Positions 12,480 through 26,900 of a DNA stretch of 64,000 nucleotides are shown piece after piece (position 1 is the first letter of the stretch; each line of letters starts with the position of its first letter). Both the position numbers and the translations under genes were made by a program. This DNA is from Anaeromyces robustus (taxonomy: Eukaryota; Neocallimastigomycota; Neocallimastigomycetes; Neocallimastigales; Neocallimastigaceae). A model generated the notes under the pieces. The model saw nothing but the letters and a program-made list of their open reading frames with translations, made no database searches and was not told where the DNA came from. The stretch spans positions 99,501 through 163,500 of the forward strand of contig MCFG01000081.1 in NCBI GenBank assembly GCA_002104895.1. The letters are read 5' to 3'.

Positions 12480-13480
12480 TATACAGTTAAAGCGCTATCA
12501 ATATCAATCGAGATTTTTAAATACGGCAAAGTTAAAACAATATACAAACTTCAATATTTCAAATTAATACCAAGTCTAATAAATAAAAATCAATATTTCC
12601 AAACCAAAGAGATAGCACAATTCAACAATTTTCTTACTTCAACAAATTATAATATTTACAGTTTTATAGCACTATCAATATCAAACGAGATTTTTCAATA
12701 CGACAAAGTTAAAATAACTGCTTCCTATAACGAAAAATGTAATTATATTAGATCTATAAAGAATAATATTAGGAAAAATCTCTTCTTTGAATCTGTAAAA
12801 TCTGTATATGAACACTTTACATTCAATAACTCCAAAAAAGAATGGGAAGGCTTACGTAAGCTCTCTAAATCATCCTACTCTCATTCTCCCTCCCCAAATT
12901 TTATCAAAGATGCGAATGGTAATTTTCTATTCTCTAATGAAGATAAATTCCGTCGTTTTGCTGAACATTATAGACAACTGGCTTCAGATGTTACTGGACA
13001 TAGTTTAGATGAAGAATTTTGGATTAATCGTCTCGATTTTCCTAAGGACAATTCTATCGAATGGAATATTAATGGTCCTATTAAGGTTTCAAAAAATTTG
13101 AAACTGTTACTTCAATGAAAAATAATAAAGCACCTGGTCCAGATGGAATTCCTATCGAACTATTTAAAGCTTTTTTTTAGTGAATTTTCGGTCAGTGAAG
13201 ACCAATCAAATGATTCATCCTCCTTTTCAGAATCAAATATTCCTCACTCTGTAAAATGTCTTGATCGCCTTTTTAATAAAATATGGAATGGTGACTTTCC
13301 TTCAAAATAGAACTCTGCCTCTATTGTTTCAATTCCCAAGAAAGGTGATCTCTCTGATTGTAATAATTATAGATGAATTTCCTTATTAATATTATTATTA
13401 AAATCATTACCAAGATTGTCATTAACGGAAAAATAATAAAAAAATTTGAATTAATTAAAAAAAACCCTTTTCGATGTTGT
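12480..13480 (+). mobile_element. LINE fragment, linker and N-terminal RT part, broken
   Basis: From about 12770 the translation reads as the linker between endonuclease and reverse transcriptase of a LINE (KDANGNFLFSNEDKFRRFAEHYRQLASD in pieces, then WNINGPI). At 13115-13165 it gives NNKAPGPDGIPIELFKA and at 13322-13375 IVSIPKKGDLSDCNNYR, the diagnostic N-terminal RT motifs. The sequence loses similarity after about 13450. Several frame interruptions make it inactive. In its 5' part (12480-12715) a stretch with GCxCTATCAATATCAA ... ACGAGATTTTT is present twice about 180 bp apart, and TTAATACCAAGTCT, seen at the end of the 6720-8245 LINE, occurs between them at about 12563. The family may be the same. 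Confidence 0.8.
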
Positions 13481-13715
13481 GTTTATTATCAGATAAAATT
13501 TTAAATATTTTAATATATGATTATATAATTATATGGGATAATAATTTTAAAACACTTATTGTTATGAGTTTCAGAATTCTCTAGTTTTAGTTTTGGAAGA
13601 TCATATATATTTTATATATAACATTTAGAGTATAATTTTGTAACTTGAAATATAATTAAATACTAGAAATTTAAAGTATTTTTTTTAAAAATTTTATATT
13701 AAATAATAATTTTGT

Positions 13716-13760
<45 letters not shown>

Positions 13761-14485
13761 TTTTTTGACACTATTTCTATAATGTGAGACAATCTTCATT
13801 GTTTTAATAAGGTGAACTTGTAGTTCCATTATAACATCCATTAATATATGGTGAATTATAATAATTAGAATTTACAGGTATTATATATTACTAGTTTCAA
13901 AATATATTTTTACTATTAATTCTATATTATTTTAAAATAGCCTTAACTATATTTTTTTCTCCATTTTATATTAAATAATAATTTGTGCTTATTTTTTTTT
14001 AGCATCGTTCATAAACAATATTTTAATTGTTTTAATAACATGAGCATTTTATCTAGCAAGTCCATTAGTAATTTCATATTAATACTCATGATTATATGAT
14101 AAAATTAACATTTAGGATTTACATTATTATATATGTTATTAGTATATATTTTTTAAATTCTAGAACACTTTAGAATAAAATTAAACCATTCTTATCATAA
14201 ATAGCTAGTAATATTAGAATGCCTTAGAATAATAGGTCATATTTTTTTTTTGTAAATAAAATTTATTTTTATTAATATACCTATATAGCATATTTTACAT
14301 TGAATATTAATGAAAATTTTAAATAATTAATAATTAAAATAAATTAAACCTATTTAAATGAGCTGACTTAATACATATCATACTTGTCAATTTAAATAAA
14401 TTAAAGATAAATAATTAATAAATATTTCTTTTTCAAAAATATTATTTATTATTTTAATAAATATTCAATAAAATATATTTTAATT

Positions 14486-14545
<60 letters not shown>

Positions 14546-15369
14546 TATATTTATTTATATATTTATTTATATATTAATTTATTTATTTATTTATCTATTT
14601 ATTTATTTATCTATTTATTTATTTATTTATTTATATATTTATTTATATATTTATTTATATATTAATTTATTAATTTATTTATTTATTTATATATTTATTT
14701 ATTTATTTAATTATTATTGTTGTTTTTTTAATTATTATTATTATTTTATGAATAAATAATATTTTACTTTATTTTATTTTATTTAATTTTATTTTATTTA
14801 TTTATTTTATTTAATTTTATTTTGTTTTGTTTTGTTTTGTTTTGTTGTATGAAAGTATTATATATAAAAAAAATTTTTTTTAATATTAATATTGTTAATT
14901 ATCAATATATTTATATCAATGCCATATAGATAAAAAAAAAAAATAAAAAAAGCATGCTTATAAATAATATGATAAAACAATTTAAAACATTATCAATTTA
15001 TTCCTATTTTTATATTTTTCTAATATTCAAAAATAATATTAAATATTATATATATATAAATATATATAAATATATTATTTTTTTTTTTTTTTTTAAAAAA
15101 AAAATAATGAAGTTAAAATATTAAATTATATAGAATATGAAAAAAAAAAAAAAACTAAATATAGGAATAGTAAATATATAGAAGATGAGAGAATTAAAAA
15201 AAGAAAAAAAAAAAAAAAAAAGGGTATGTGGAATTGTATTATTATAATTACTTATTTACTATTTATTATAAAATCTTATATATACTTTTAAATCTTTTCT
15301 TTTTTTTCATTCATTTGTACTAATAATATTTTTATACTTTTTATAAAAATAATATATATATAATTTTTA

Positions 15370-15422
<53 letters not shown>

Positions 15423-17323
15423 CAATTTAATACTAAATCATCAAAAATGAACTAAAATTATCAGTTCCAATAATATATATATATCAATTCTACTAACTAT
15501 TAACTTTTTAATAGCTATAAAACTATAATTTTTTTTAAAAAATTATTATTAATAGATAAAAATAAAAATAAGTAAAATAAAAATCTATTTTATCTATCAA
15601 TACTATTATTTATTATCTAATAATCTAATATTTATAACTAATTTAAATACATATTTTAAATATATATTTAAAATACTCATTTCATAGATTTATCATTAAT
15701 AATAATTTTATACAATTTTATATATATATATTTAAATCTTATTAATACTAATATATACTATATCTTTTATTATATTAAATATTAACTTTATTAATATATT
15801 ATTATTATTATTATTATATATATATATTGATTGTTATTATAGAATATAAAATATAAAAGAAATATATATAAAGGAAATAAAAATTAAATTAACTAATATA
15901 TTATAATATATTAATTTTTTTTTTTGTTTCCATTATTTAGTTTAAATTGTACAATGTTTTGAAAGATAAAAAAAAAAAATAGAAATTTTAAATGAATGAA
16001 AAAAAATATGTCAAAAATAATTAAACATATTTTTTATATGTTTAATATATATAAATATATATATATATACATTAATATATTTTTAACTGATGATCAAAAT
16101 AAAAATACTTACTGAATATATATATATAAGAATTAATGCAATAAAGAAGATAATATATATCTTTAAAATAATTATAAAAAATGAATTATATAATACTAAT
16201 CATATTTTTGGGCATTCACAAAAAATTATAAATAAAAATTCGTAGTAGGTATATTAAAAATTCTTTGCATTTTTTTTTGTACTTCCTTTGAATGTATGTT
16301 GCGAATGTTGTATTAAAGATGTGAATGATTTTTTTTATTCATTTACTTTTCCTTTTCTTAATGATATATATAAATAAATAAAAAAAAATAAAAAATATAT
16401 ATTTATTTTTTTAACAAATGTGAATTTTCTTTCTTTTTTTCTTTTTTTTTTTTTTTTTTTTTTTTTTTGAATTAATATAAAGTAGGTTTATTCTTTTTTC
16501 AATTAATATTGTTTAATTAACTACTTGATAAATTAATTGTTATTTGTAATTATAATTATTTTTTGTAGTTTATTATTATTATTATTTTTAAAAAAAATAT
16601 TAAACATTAAAATTTTAAATCGTTTTTTTTTTTTTTTTTTTTTATAATGTTTAGTTTATTATTAATAATTTTTATTATTATTATTGTTGTTGTTGTTATT
16701 GTTGTTTTATTGTTATTATTATTGTTATTTTATTATTCTTATTATTATTATTCTTATTCTTATTCTTATTCTTATTATTATTATTATTATTATTATTCTA
16801 AAATTTTTATTATTATTACTAATTTCATTTTTATTTTTAAATTGATCATTATAAAAAAATTTTTTATTTAATTTTTTTATGACTGTTTTTTTTTTATGAA
16901 TTTTCTTATTTTTTTTTTTCTTTTTTTTTAAAGTAATTATTAATTTTTAATTAATATATTATATTAAATTATGTTATTATGATTATTATCATTATCATTA
17001 TTATTTAGATTTAAAAGTGTTATGATAGATTTATATTATTTTAAAATATAATGATATAAATTTGTACCTACTTTATATATAATACAAGAATATGGTATAA
17101 TGAAATATAAGCTATTCATATTTTATTTTAAAAATATATCCAATATACTAAAATAATCTCTCATTTCTTAATTAAACTTCTTTTATATATAAATATTCAT
17201 TTATCCTTTAAATTATAAAAAAAATATTTATAAAAAATTTTTATCAATGACTTAAATTAATTAAATTTGTTTTGTACACATTTCCATTGAATATATGTTT
17301 TTTTAATATATATTTATATATTA
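13481..17323. repeat. AT-rich spacer; diverged duplicate blocks and microsatellites
   Basis: Two diverged copies of a roughly 250-bp block (about 13684-13930 and 13960-14160) each have a T-run ending in TTTTAG, then similar sequence with TTGTTTTAATAA; on the minus strand the first reads YYNSPYINGCYNGTTSSPY, so a decayed gene is possible. (TTTA)n with variants fills about 14485-14720, TTTTG repeats lie near 14820, and long T-runs occur at 13720-13760, 15370-15417, 16440-16468 and 16620-16643. The ORF at 16647-16871 is a simple-repeat artefact. Confidence 0.5.
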
Positions 17324-18001
17324 TTAATTTTTTCCAGTCATAAGAAAACTAACAATGGAAGAGGCCTTCTTCTTCTTTTTGCCATTTGATACACTTTGAG
17401 AAGAAGGTGAATCATTTAATATTGATGAATGTTCAGAAGCTATGGATCCATTCTTACGATGTGTACTTTTTCCTTTTTTATTCCTTTTACCAAAGACACT
17501 AAGTAATGATCTATTCTTTCTAATTCTATGTGTATTTTCATCAACAGATTCAATAGATGAAATATTAGTAACATCATCTTGTTTAATAGTTTTCAAAGTA
17601 GTATCAGTTAATAATTCGTTTTCTGAAATAGGTTGTAATGCTGATTTACGATTTTCACTATATGCTTTAATAATTTCATTTTCTTTATCTGATTCATCAG
17701 TAATATATTCAGAATCATTACTCTTTTCGCCATCCTTTTCACTTAATGATTTAGCAGAACCAGTATGAGTAATCTTAATTTTTTCTTCTCCTTCTTCTTC
17801 CCCTTCCTTTTTAATAATAATTGGTGTATTTTCTTGTGAAGAAGGAATTTCTTCAATCTTATTAACACCTTCAGTAACATCATTTGTAACATTTTCTGTA
17901 ACTAAATAAATAAAAAATATATATATGTTAATATAATATATATAATATTTTATATATAATGAATAAAAATATACTATTTATGATCTAAATATATAATTAA
18001 G

Positions 18002-18039
<38 letters not shown>

Positions 18040-21000
18040 TTTCTTTACCTTCTTCCTTAATAATTTCAATATTAGATACAGGAGGTGGTGGAATTGTAGC
18101 AATCATTGATTTGGATGCTTGTTCTTGAGTTTGAGTTTGAGTTTGAGTTTGAGTTATTACAGAAGATTGTACTGGAACTGGAGCTGATATTGGTACAGGT
18201 GCTATTATTTGTACCGAAGATTCAACTTTATTATCAGTACTAATATTTGTATTTACATTAGTATTTGATTCAATTTTATCTTTACCTTTACCTTCATCTT
18301 CAATTTTATTTCCTCCTTCTAATGAAACAGGATCTTTTTTAATTGAAGAAGTAGAAATATTACCAGATTTACCTTCAAAGCTTGGTTGATCATTAATAAG
18401 ACTATCATTAAGAATATTATTTTTTAAATCACCATCTTTTTCAATCATGAAATCAGGTGTAAAGCTAAGACTCATATCATCTAAAGTACTGAAAATATTC
18501 ATACAGTCACGAACTAATGGATCATTTTCTAAATGTTGTTGACTTATTTCATCATTATTTTCATTATTCATGATTTCTACATTATTATCGTTATTTTTGT
18601 TTTTCTCAGTACTTCCCATGGTAATAATTGATTCGTTATTAATCATAGTTTTATCATTGTTTGGATAAGTTTGATTAAAGGTTTGATTAATTGTTTCATT
18701 AGCAAAGTCAATAAAACGACTAGTTTCTAATTCAGAAGTGTTACCTATTCTTTGTTGTCTTCTAACAGCATTTGATGGCATAGCTCTTCCAACTTGACGT
18801 TCAATTTCTTGGAGTTGACCATGTGCAATATCAATTTCATTGTAAAGACGATCAATCTCTTGACTTTGTTCTTGAATTTGAGTTTCAGCAGCTAAAACCT
18901 TTTTATTACTTTCTGATATCTTATTACGATAAGCAATCATTAAGTTTTCCATAGCAGCAATTCTTGCTTTGGCTGTTTCAATATTATTTTTAGAAGCTTC
19001 TTCCTCTGATTTCTTTTCATTTTGAAGAGCTTCAATACGATTTTGAAGGAATTCAATTTTACTCTTAAGTTGTTGAATATTTTGACCTTCCAAAGTTGAG
19101 AATTGTTCACCAGCAGCAGCATTAATATTATTTGCTGAAATTCTAGCTAAAGCTTGTTCTAATTCAGAAATGGTTCTCTTTTGGTTTTGACTTTCAATCT
19201 TGGATTCATTTAATTTTTGATTTAATGTAATCATTTGATTCTTTAATATTTCTTGATTATTATAGTTTCCAGTATGAGCCTTTTCAAGTTCTCCACGAAG
19301 TTGATTAAGTTCATTAGTCATTTTTTCAATGTCACTTTTTTGTTTATTAATCGTTACAAGAAGTTTTTGTATTTCTTCATTGGCAGCTTTTAACTTTTGT
19401 TGATAGATATAAATTTCTTCAGCTAATTCTGAATCAGAAGGTTCAGTAGTTGTAATTTCTTTGGTAACAATTCTTACAACTTCAGAACGCTTAGCATCAT
19501 CGACAGCAATTGACAATTGCTTTGTTTTTTCCTTAGCTTTTTCTAATTCTTTATTTAATTGTTGATTTTGTTCCTTTAAGATAGCTTGAGTGTTTTCATA
19601 ATTCTTAATTTTATCCATAGCATCTCCAAGTGAAAGTTCTAAATTCTTAATATGATCCATCTTTTCCTTAATTTGGTTTTCTCTTGCTTTAGCTATATCA
19701 CTTTCATTACCTTGAAGAAGTTGATTATGAACCTTTTCTAAATCCATTAAATGAGTTTTGAATTGTTCAATTTCCTTTTTATTTTCATTCATACGAATAT
19801 TCATATCAACAATTTCTTTATCTTTTTTGGTTAAAGATTCATCTAATTTATCAATAAAGACCTTATAAGTATCACCAACAATTTCATTATCAGTGTTGAT
19901 ATTTTGCGATGTAGTTTTACGATCTTTAAGAGACTTTTGTCTTTTTTGAGATTCTAATTCCATTTGTTTCTTTTCTTCTTCAGTAGTATGCTTTTCAACT
20001 AATTGTTTCATTTCTTGATGAACAGTGTATTTATATTGTTTAAAGTCATAAAGTATAGATTTCTTATCTTCTTCCAGTGTAATAAATTCATTTTCAAGAG
20101 TAGAAATTTGATTAAATAATGAATCAGTAACTTTTTCTACTTCAATTTCACGAGCCTTATATTGTGATTTAGTTTCAGCTAATTCTTTTGCTAATTGAAG
20201 ATTTTGTTCTCTTAAACATTCTGCATCTTGAGTGATTTTTTTCAATTTTTCTCTATCACTTTCTGTGAAAGAGCTACGTTTATTTTGTGAATTTAATTTT
20301 AAAATATTTTGATCTAACGCTAATTTCAATTTATTGATTTCCTTTTCTTGATTAGTTAAAGCTGTAAGGATTAAATGAGAAAGATGCTTATCATTGTTAT
20401 TACTTGATTTACCTTTAGCCTTTTGAAGATATGGTTGAAGCTCATTCATTTGAGTTTCAGAAAGTAATACAGTAATATTATTATTAGCATCTTCTTTAGA
20501 ATCCTTATTTATATTATCTTCAAGTTTCTTCTTCATGGTTTCAACTTGATTTTCTAATATTATTAATTTTTCTTTTTTCTCATTTAATGCTGTATGTGAA
20601 TTTTCAATTTCCTTTTCTAATTCACCAACATAACTCTTTAAATCATCCCATGAAGATTCTAAAAATTCAAATTCACTTTGTTGATTATTAAGACTAGTTT
20701 CTAATTCTTTAATCTTTAATTGATCTTCTAAAGTAGTAATTTCAAGTTCAGCACATTTAGCTTTGAGTTCTTCAACTTCTCTATCTCTATCATTATTACC
20801 TTCTTTATTATTATTATTATTATTTTCTTCAATTTTAACATCTCTTTTGGAAGTATTCTTAATTTTTTCAGCTAATGAGTTTTCTAATTTCTTAACATTA
20901 TCTTCTAATTCTTTAATATATTTATCACGTTCTTTCAAAGCGTCATTATGTTCGATAGTAAATTCTTTAACATGATTTTCTAATTCTTTAACCATAATCT

Positions 21001-21542
21001 TCATCTTTTCTAATTCTTCTTTATCTGCTGATGGTTTATTTAAATTATTTATCTTACCTTGATATTCTTTAACAGTGATTTTTAATTTTTCAAGTTCAGC
21101 TACCTTTTCATCATAATCTTTAACAGAAGCTCTTAGTTTTTCAAGTTCAGCTACCTTTTCATCATAATCTTTAACAAATGACTTTAATTTTTCAAGTTCA
21201 GTAACCTTCTCATTATAATCCTTTAGAGAATCCCTTAACTTTTGTAATTCTTCAATAGTCTCGTTATTATTGTTTAATGAAGCTTTCAATTGATTAAGTT
21301 CCTCAACCTTTTCTTGATAATCTTTCATTTTTTCTTTTAAATCTTTAATTTCTTTAACTTTTTCTTCATAATCTTTAAGTTTTTCTCTTAATTTATTATC
21401 ATTTTCTTCATTAGCACTAACCTTTTTCTTTATAATTTTTAATTCAGTATTCTTTTGAGAAAGTTCATTATTTAATAATTCAAGAGTAATTTGAAGTTGA
21501 TGAATTTGTTGATCTTTTTCTTTATCATTATTATCATCATCC

Positions 21543-21586
<44 letters not shown>

Positions 21587-23944
21587 GGATTCAGTATTAG
21601 ATTTTTCGTTAGGTATTTCTCTATTATGTTGAACTTGAGCATTTTCTAATTCTTGTTTTAAATGCTGAATATTAGTTTCATATTCAATTTTTTCTTTTTC
21701 AAGTTTTTCAATTTTTTTTAAATCTTTTTCTTGTAGTTGAATAGTTTGTTTTAATTGTTCAATTTGTTCTGTAGCAAGTGCTAATTCTTTATCTTTTTCT
21801 TCTGTATTATTATTTTTAAATTGATCCAATAAATGTTTATTATCTTCTAATTGTTTTTCCAACTGATGATATTGAATTAATTTTTCGTCACGGTCACGAA
21901 CAGCAGCATCTAATTGTTCTTGAATAGCAACTAATTTTTTTTCACTTTCATTTATTCTTTTATCAGATTCCTCCTTTTCTTCTTGAAGTTTTGTGATTTG
22001 TTGAGTAAGATCTGTTGATAAAATAGACTTTTCGTTAAGTTCAGTACTAATCTTTTTAAGATTTTCTTCAAAGTTTTTGATATCGTTTAATAAACTTTGT
22101 TCTCTTTTTTGGCAATCAATTAAAGATTGTTGTTCTTTTGCTAAATCTTCAAAAAGTTTTTTATTTTCTTCTTGTAACTTAACAATCTTATCTTGATCTT
22201 GGGTATTAGTATTAATAGTTGAAGATTCAAGTTCAATTTCTCTAGAACGTATAGATTCAGCCCATTTATCCTTTTCTTCCTTTAATTCACTTTCTAAAAT
22301 TTTAATTTTTTCATGAGCTTCTTTAAGTTCCTTTTCATATTGGCTAATCTTATTTTTTGCTTCTTTAATTTCTTGAGTAAGTTCATTGATCCTTTTATTA
22401 GAAATTAAAGATTCTTTTTGATTCTCTTCAATTTGCTTCATAAGGTTTTCGTAATCTTTAACTGATTCTACTTCTTTAGCTTTTACGTCTTCAATTTCTT
22501 TGGCTAATTGCTTTATTTTAGTTTTCTTTTTATCCAATTCCTTATTACTTTGTTTTATTTTTTCTTTTAATTTTTCAAGTTCCTTAGCTTGTTCTGTTTT
22601 TTCATTTTCTAAATCTTCTATATTCTTGGCTTTAGCATCGGATGCCTTTTTTTCTGTTTCAAGATCCTTTATTTGTTTCTTCAAATTATCAGAATCTAAT
22701 TTTATTTGATCTAATTCAGTTTTTAAAGATTTACTTAAATCCTTATACTTTTTAATTTCCTTATTGGAAGTTTCTTGTTCAGTTCTATATTTTTTAGAAT
22801 TTTCACTAGCTTCAAAAGAAGAATCCTTTAAGATGTTTAATTCATTTTCTGCTCTTAAAAGTTTATCAGTAGTAGCTAAAAGTTTTTCTTCTAATAATTT
22901 ACCTTCACTAACTTTTTTCTGAAGTTCATTAATTTTCTTTTGATAATCTTTTGAAATTTTTTCTTGTTTTTCATCCTTTTCTTTTATACCAAGATTAGCA
23001 ACTTCCAAATCAAGTTCTAATATAGCTATCTTTTCTTTTAAACCTAAAATTTCTTCATTATTTGCTGATTTATTTATTTCAGAATTTGATTGTTTCTTCT
23101 TTAATGTTTTAATAGTATTTTGAGCTTCCTGATTAGTTTTATTAGCTTCTTCTAATTGTTGTTCTAATTTAGCTACACGTTTTTTTAATGTTCCCATATT
23201 GCCCTTTAATTCTTTGGAAGCTTTTAAAACATCAATTTGTTTTTTGAATGAATTATTTTCTTCTTTTAACATAAGATTTTCTTCCTCATGCATCATAATA
23301 GTTCCTTCTAATGAACCAAGTTGACCTTCAGCTTTACCTAATTCAATTTCTAATTCTCTTATTTTGTTTTCATATTTTTCTTTTTCATCCTTAGATATAC
23401 CAGATAGAGAACCAGTTTTCTTTTTACTAATTTCTTCTTTGAATGATTTATTTAAATTTTCTAATTTCTTAATAGTAGTATCTTTTTCAGCACATTCATT
23501 TTCATATTGACTAATCTTAACTTGAAGTTCTCGATTTTCTTTTGAAAGTTTATCGAATAATGTTTCAGTTTTATCACCTTTAAGACCAGACTTAATTTGT
23601 TTCATTAATTTATCATTTGTTCTTTTCATTATATCTCTTTCAGCTTGTAACTTTTTCATTTTAGCTTTCATATTATCATTTTCTTTTTTCACATTATCAA
23701 ATTTAATCTTATATTCTTCATTTTGTGTAGAATTATCCTTTGAAAAGTAATTTTTAGATTTCTCTTCTATTTCAGAAATCTTTTTGTTCTGATTATTAAT
23801 TATTTCTTTTGATTCTAAAAGCTCATCTTTTAAACTTTTAATAAATAATTCTTTTTCTTGTGATTGTAATTTTAATTCTTCAATTTTCTTTTGATAATTT
23901 GATGCATTCATTGCATCTTGACTTTTTTTACTTTTAACTACCAT
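17324..23944 (-). CDS. Giant coiled-coil protein, two exons, about 2157 aa
   Basis: Exon 1 runs 23944-18049 and exon 2 17901-17324 on the minus strand. The donor GTAAAG at 18048 and acceptor TTTAG at 17902 join G to TT (Val) and restore one frame; without splicing the protein would stop a few codons later at 18035. Residues 10 to about 1770 are almost uninterrupted heptad-rich, charged sequence (Lys/Glu/Leu/Asn), broken by an Asn tract near residue 790. About residues 850-960 hold tandem 17-residue repeats, DYDEKVAELEKLRASVK-like. The tail is disordered: Pro/Val/Gln-rich (QTQTQTQTQ), then Ser/Glu-rich, ending with basic clusters (RIRKNRSLLSVFGKRNKKGK; KKKKK). The build suits a golgin-type tether, spindle-pole or cytoskeletal scaffold. 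I see no GRIP, motor or other diagnostic domain, so no function is assigned. Confidence 0.9.
21060..21400 (-). repeat. 51-bp coding minisatellite in the coiled-coil gene
   Basis: On the minus strand the motif (D/E)Y(D/N/E/Q)EKVxELxxLxxxVK recurs about six times with a 17-residue spacing, some copies separated by extra residues. Neighbouring copies near 21110 and 21170 are nearly identical at DNA level, pointing to recent slippage or unequal exchange inside the rod. Confidence 0.75.
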
Positions 23945-26900
23945 TTCTTTTTAAAAAATTAAAATATTAATAAAATATAATAATATGTATATACAAAATA
24001 TTATATTAAATGTAATAGAAATTTTAAAATATAAATTAATAATAATTATTTTTTCATTTTATTAAAAAAAAAAGATATTCGATTTAATATTTAATAATAT
24101 AATATATATTAAAAAATAAATAATTCCAAAGCCACGTTTAATGTCATATATATTATACTTACTTTTTTATTTTATATATACATTGACTTTCAAATAATTT
24201 CTTTCTCTGTAATTTTATTTTAATTATTATGTGAAAAATAAAAAATATATAACTGACAAATTTTTAATAAATAAAATAAATGACTGGTTATATTTATTTG
24301 AATATCATAAAAAAAATTTTTGATAAATATTTTTTTTCCTTTATATAAATTCTAAAGATTAAAATATTTTTATGCGTATTAAATTGGTTTTTATTTTAAG
24401 TATTATCTATTAAATATATTAATAAATCAATTAATTATCTATTTGTATTTATATGTTTATATTTATATTTATAGTTATCGTTATAATTATAGCTATTATT
24501 TTTATGTAGTTATATATACTTAATTTAGAGAGTAAATATCATAATTTTATATTTACTTTGGAAAACAATTGCGTTAAAATTTTTAATATTAAAAATTATC
24601 TTAAATAAATTAATAATTGATTTATGACTAATAAAATCTTTAGTTTTGTAATTTAAAATTATTCTTATCCTTTACTATAAATAAATTTTTTATTTTATTA
24701 AATTAATTTTTTACTATTATTAAAAAAAAAGCGTTAACGATATTAAAAATTAAGATAAAAGTGTTAATAAAAGTATATAATAGTAGTATATAATAGTAAT
24801 AATTATAAATTAATTTAATAATTTAAAGAATAATTTAAATTTAAATAAAAGATGATTTCGAAAATGAAAATAAAGAAAAAAGAAAAAAGAAAAATTAATT
24901 ATTATATATAATTTATTAAATTTATTATATTATTTTTTGTTTTTTTTTTTAGTTTTTTTTTTTTGTTTTTGTAATATTTTATTAAAAATAATTTTTATTA
25001 AAATTTAAGGGTTATGTATAAATAATGAAAAATATACAACTTTAATAATTATGTAAATATATTTAAATAATAAAAAATGAAATATAATTAATTAATATAT
25101 ATTAATATATTAATATATATAATAATATATAAATATGATATTAAATAAATTAATGTTATAAAATAATAAAAATAATATATATATTATATATTTTATTATA
25201 TTATATAATTGATATTTTCCTACAATATATATTATTTAATTGAATGATTCAATATAAATACAATATATTATATTTATATTGATTTATATATAAAAAAGAT
25301 TTACTATAAAAGATTATTTATCAATCTTAATTAATTTAATTAATTAATATATGTATAATGAAAGATATTATATATATTGCAATGTATTATAATATATTTT
25401 AAATAATAAAAATTTTATAACGGTAAAATAAAATATAAAAAAATATATATAAATTAAAAAATAAATATTTTCTATATATGTTATAATAATAATGAATATA
25501 TTGCCATATTAATTATTAGAATAGTTGAGATTAATTAATAAATTAATCTATTATAATATAAGATTTTATAAGCCAAAAATATAGATATATATTAATAATA
25601 AAATAACAAATTCAAAAACACTTTAATAACTAAAATTTTATCAGTTGTAATAAATAAAATATTATTAATACATTATTAATAAATATTATCATTAAAATGT
25701 TCAAGTAATAAACACTTTTATATATATTTTTATTATTTTATTATTTTATTTTTATATTTATATGACGAAAAGTGTTTTTGTAAACTTGTATTTTAAAAAT
25801 TTTTAAATTTAAATTTTTTTTTTTGTGTTTTCTTTTATCTATATATGATTAATTAAAATAATTAATTAATATTAAAAATAAAAAGTTAAAAAAGGAAATC
25901 ATTAAAATTTAATATAAACCACTTTGGTATTATGTTACTTAAAAAACTATTTCTATAATAAGAAAAAAAATATTATTTTTATTTTTTATTTTAATGTACC
26001 ATATTAGTAATACTAAATAACAACTTTTTTTAATTTTTTCTATCATAGTTTTAATCGTTTTTTTATATATTACCATCATAATTTATGTATTTTTTTTTTT
26101 TAACATTTTAAAAATTTCAATTTAACATAAATGTTTATGAAGTAAATAAATAATAAAAATTAAAATATTACATTATATATTATATTATATATATAACAAT
26201 ATACTAATATAAATTAATAATTTTAATTATTAAAAAAAAACATTAATTAAAATTTTAAACAATTAAACTTTTAATATTTACCATATAAAGTAATGCTTTA
26301 ATTAAGAAAAAACATAAAAATTTTAAAACCCATAAAAAAATAAAAACACATGTTCTTATTATAATTTTTTAAAAAGCCACAAATAATATTATGATATATT
26401 TTAAAGATAACTAAATAAATAAACAATAATAATATTATATAAAAAAAAAAAATAAAAAAAAGCACCTATTTTTAATATTTTCTCTTTTTGTATATTTTAT
26501 TATATTATATTATATTATATTTTTATTTTTTTTTTGTATCTTTATTTTTGTTTTTATTTATATATATATTTTATTTTTTATTCTTTTTTATTTAAACTTT
26601 TTATTTCATTCATATAATCATTAAAATTATATAAATCAATATATATAAAACGCATAATACGTAAATACGCCACTTGCTAAAATTTGGTGAAACACAATTT
26701 AAATGCCTATAACATTTAATATTTAAAGAATGTAAACTATTAAAAACATAGAATCCTTTCGAACTGATTAATTCTGAAATGTTATATATAAATCCTACTA
26801 AAAATTTTTATAGTAGGTTATAATATTACTTTATTGAATTTTAATTTTTTGAAACTTTCTACTAAATATTATTATATTATTTATTCTAGGTGGCTAATTA

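Noticed and set aside
16647-16871. Hydrophobic ORF resembling a membrane peptide
   Set aside because: Made of ATT, GTT and TTC simple repeats, with no flanking gene features.
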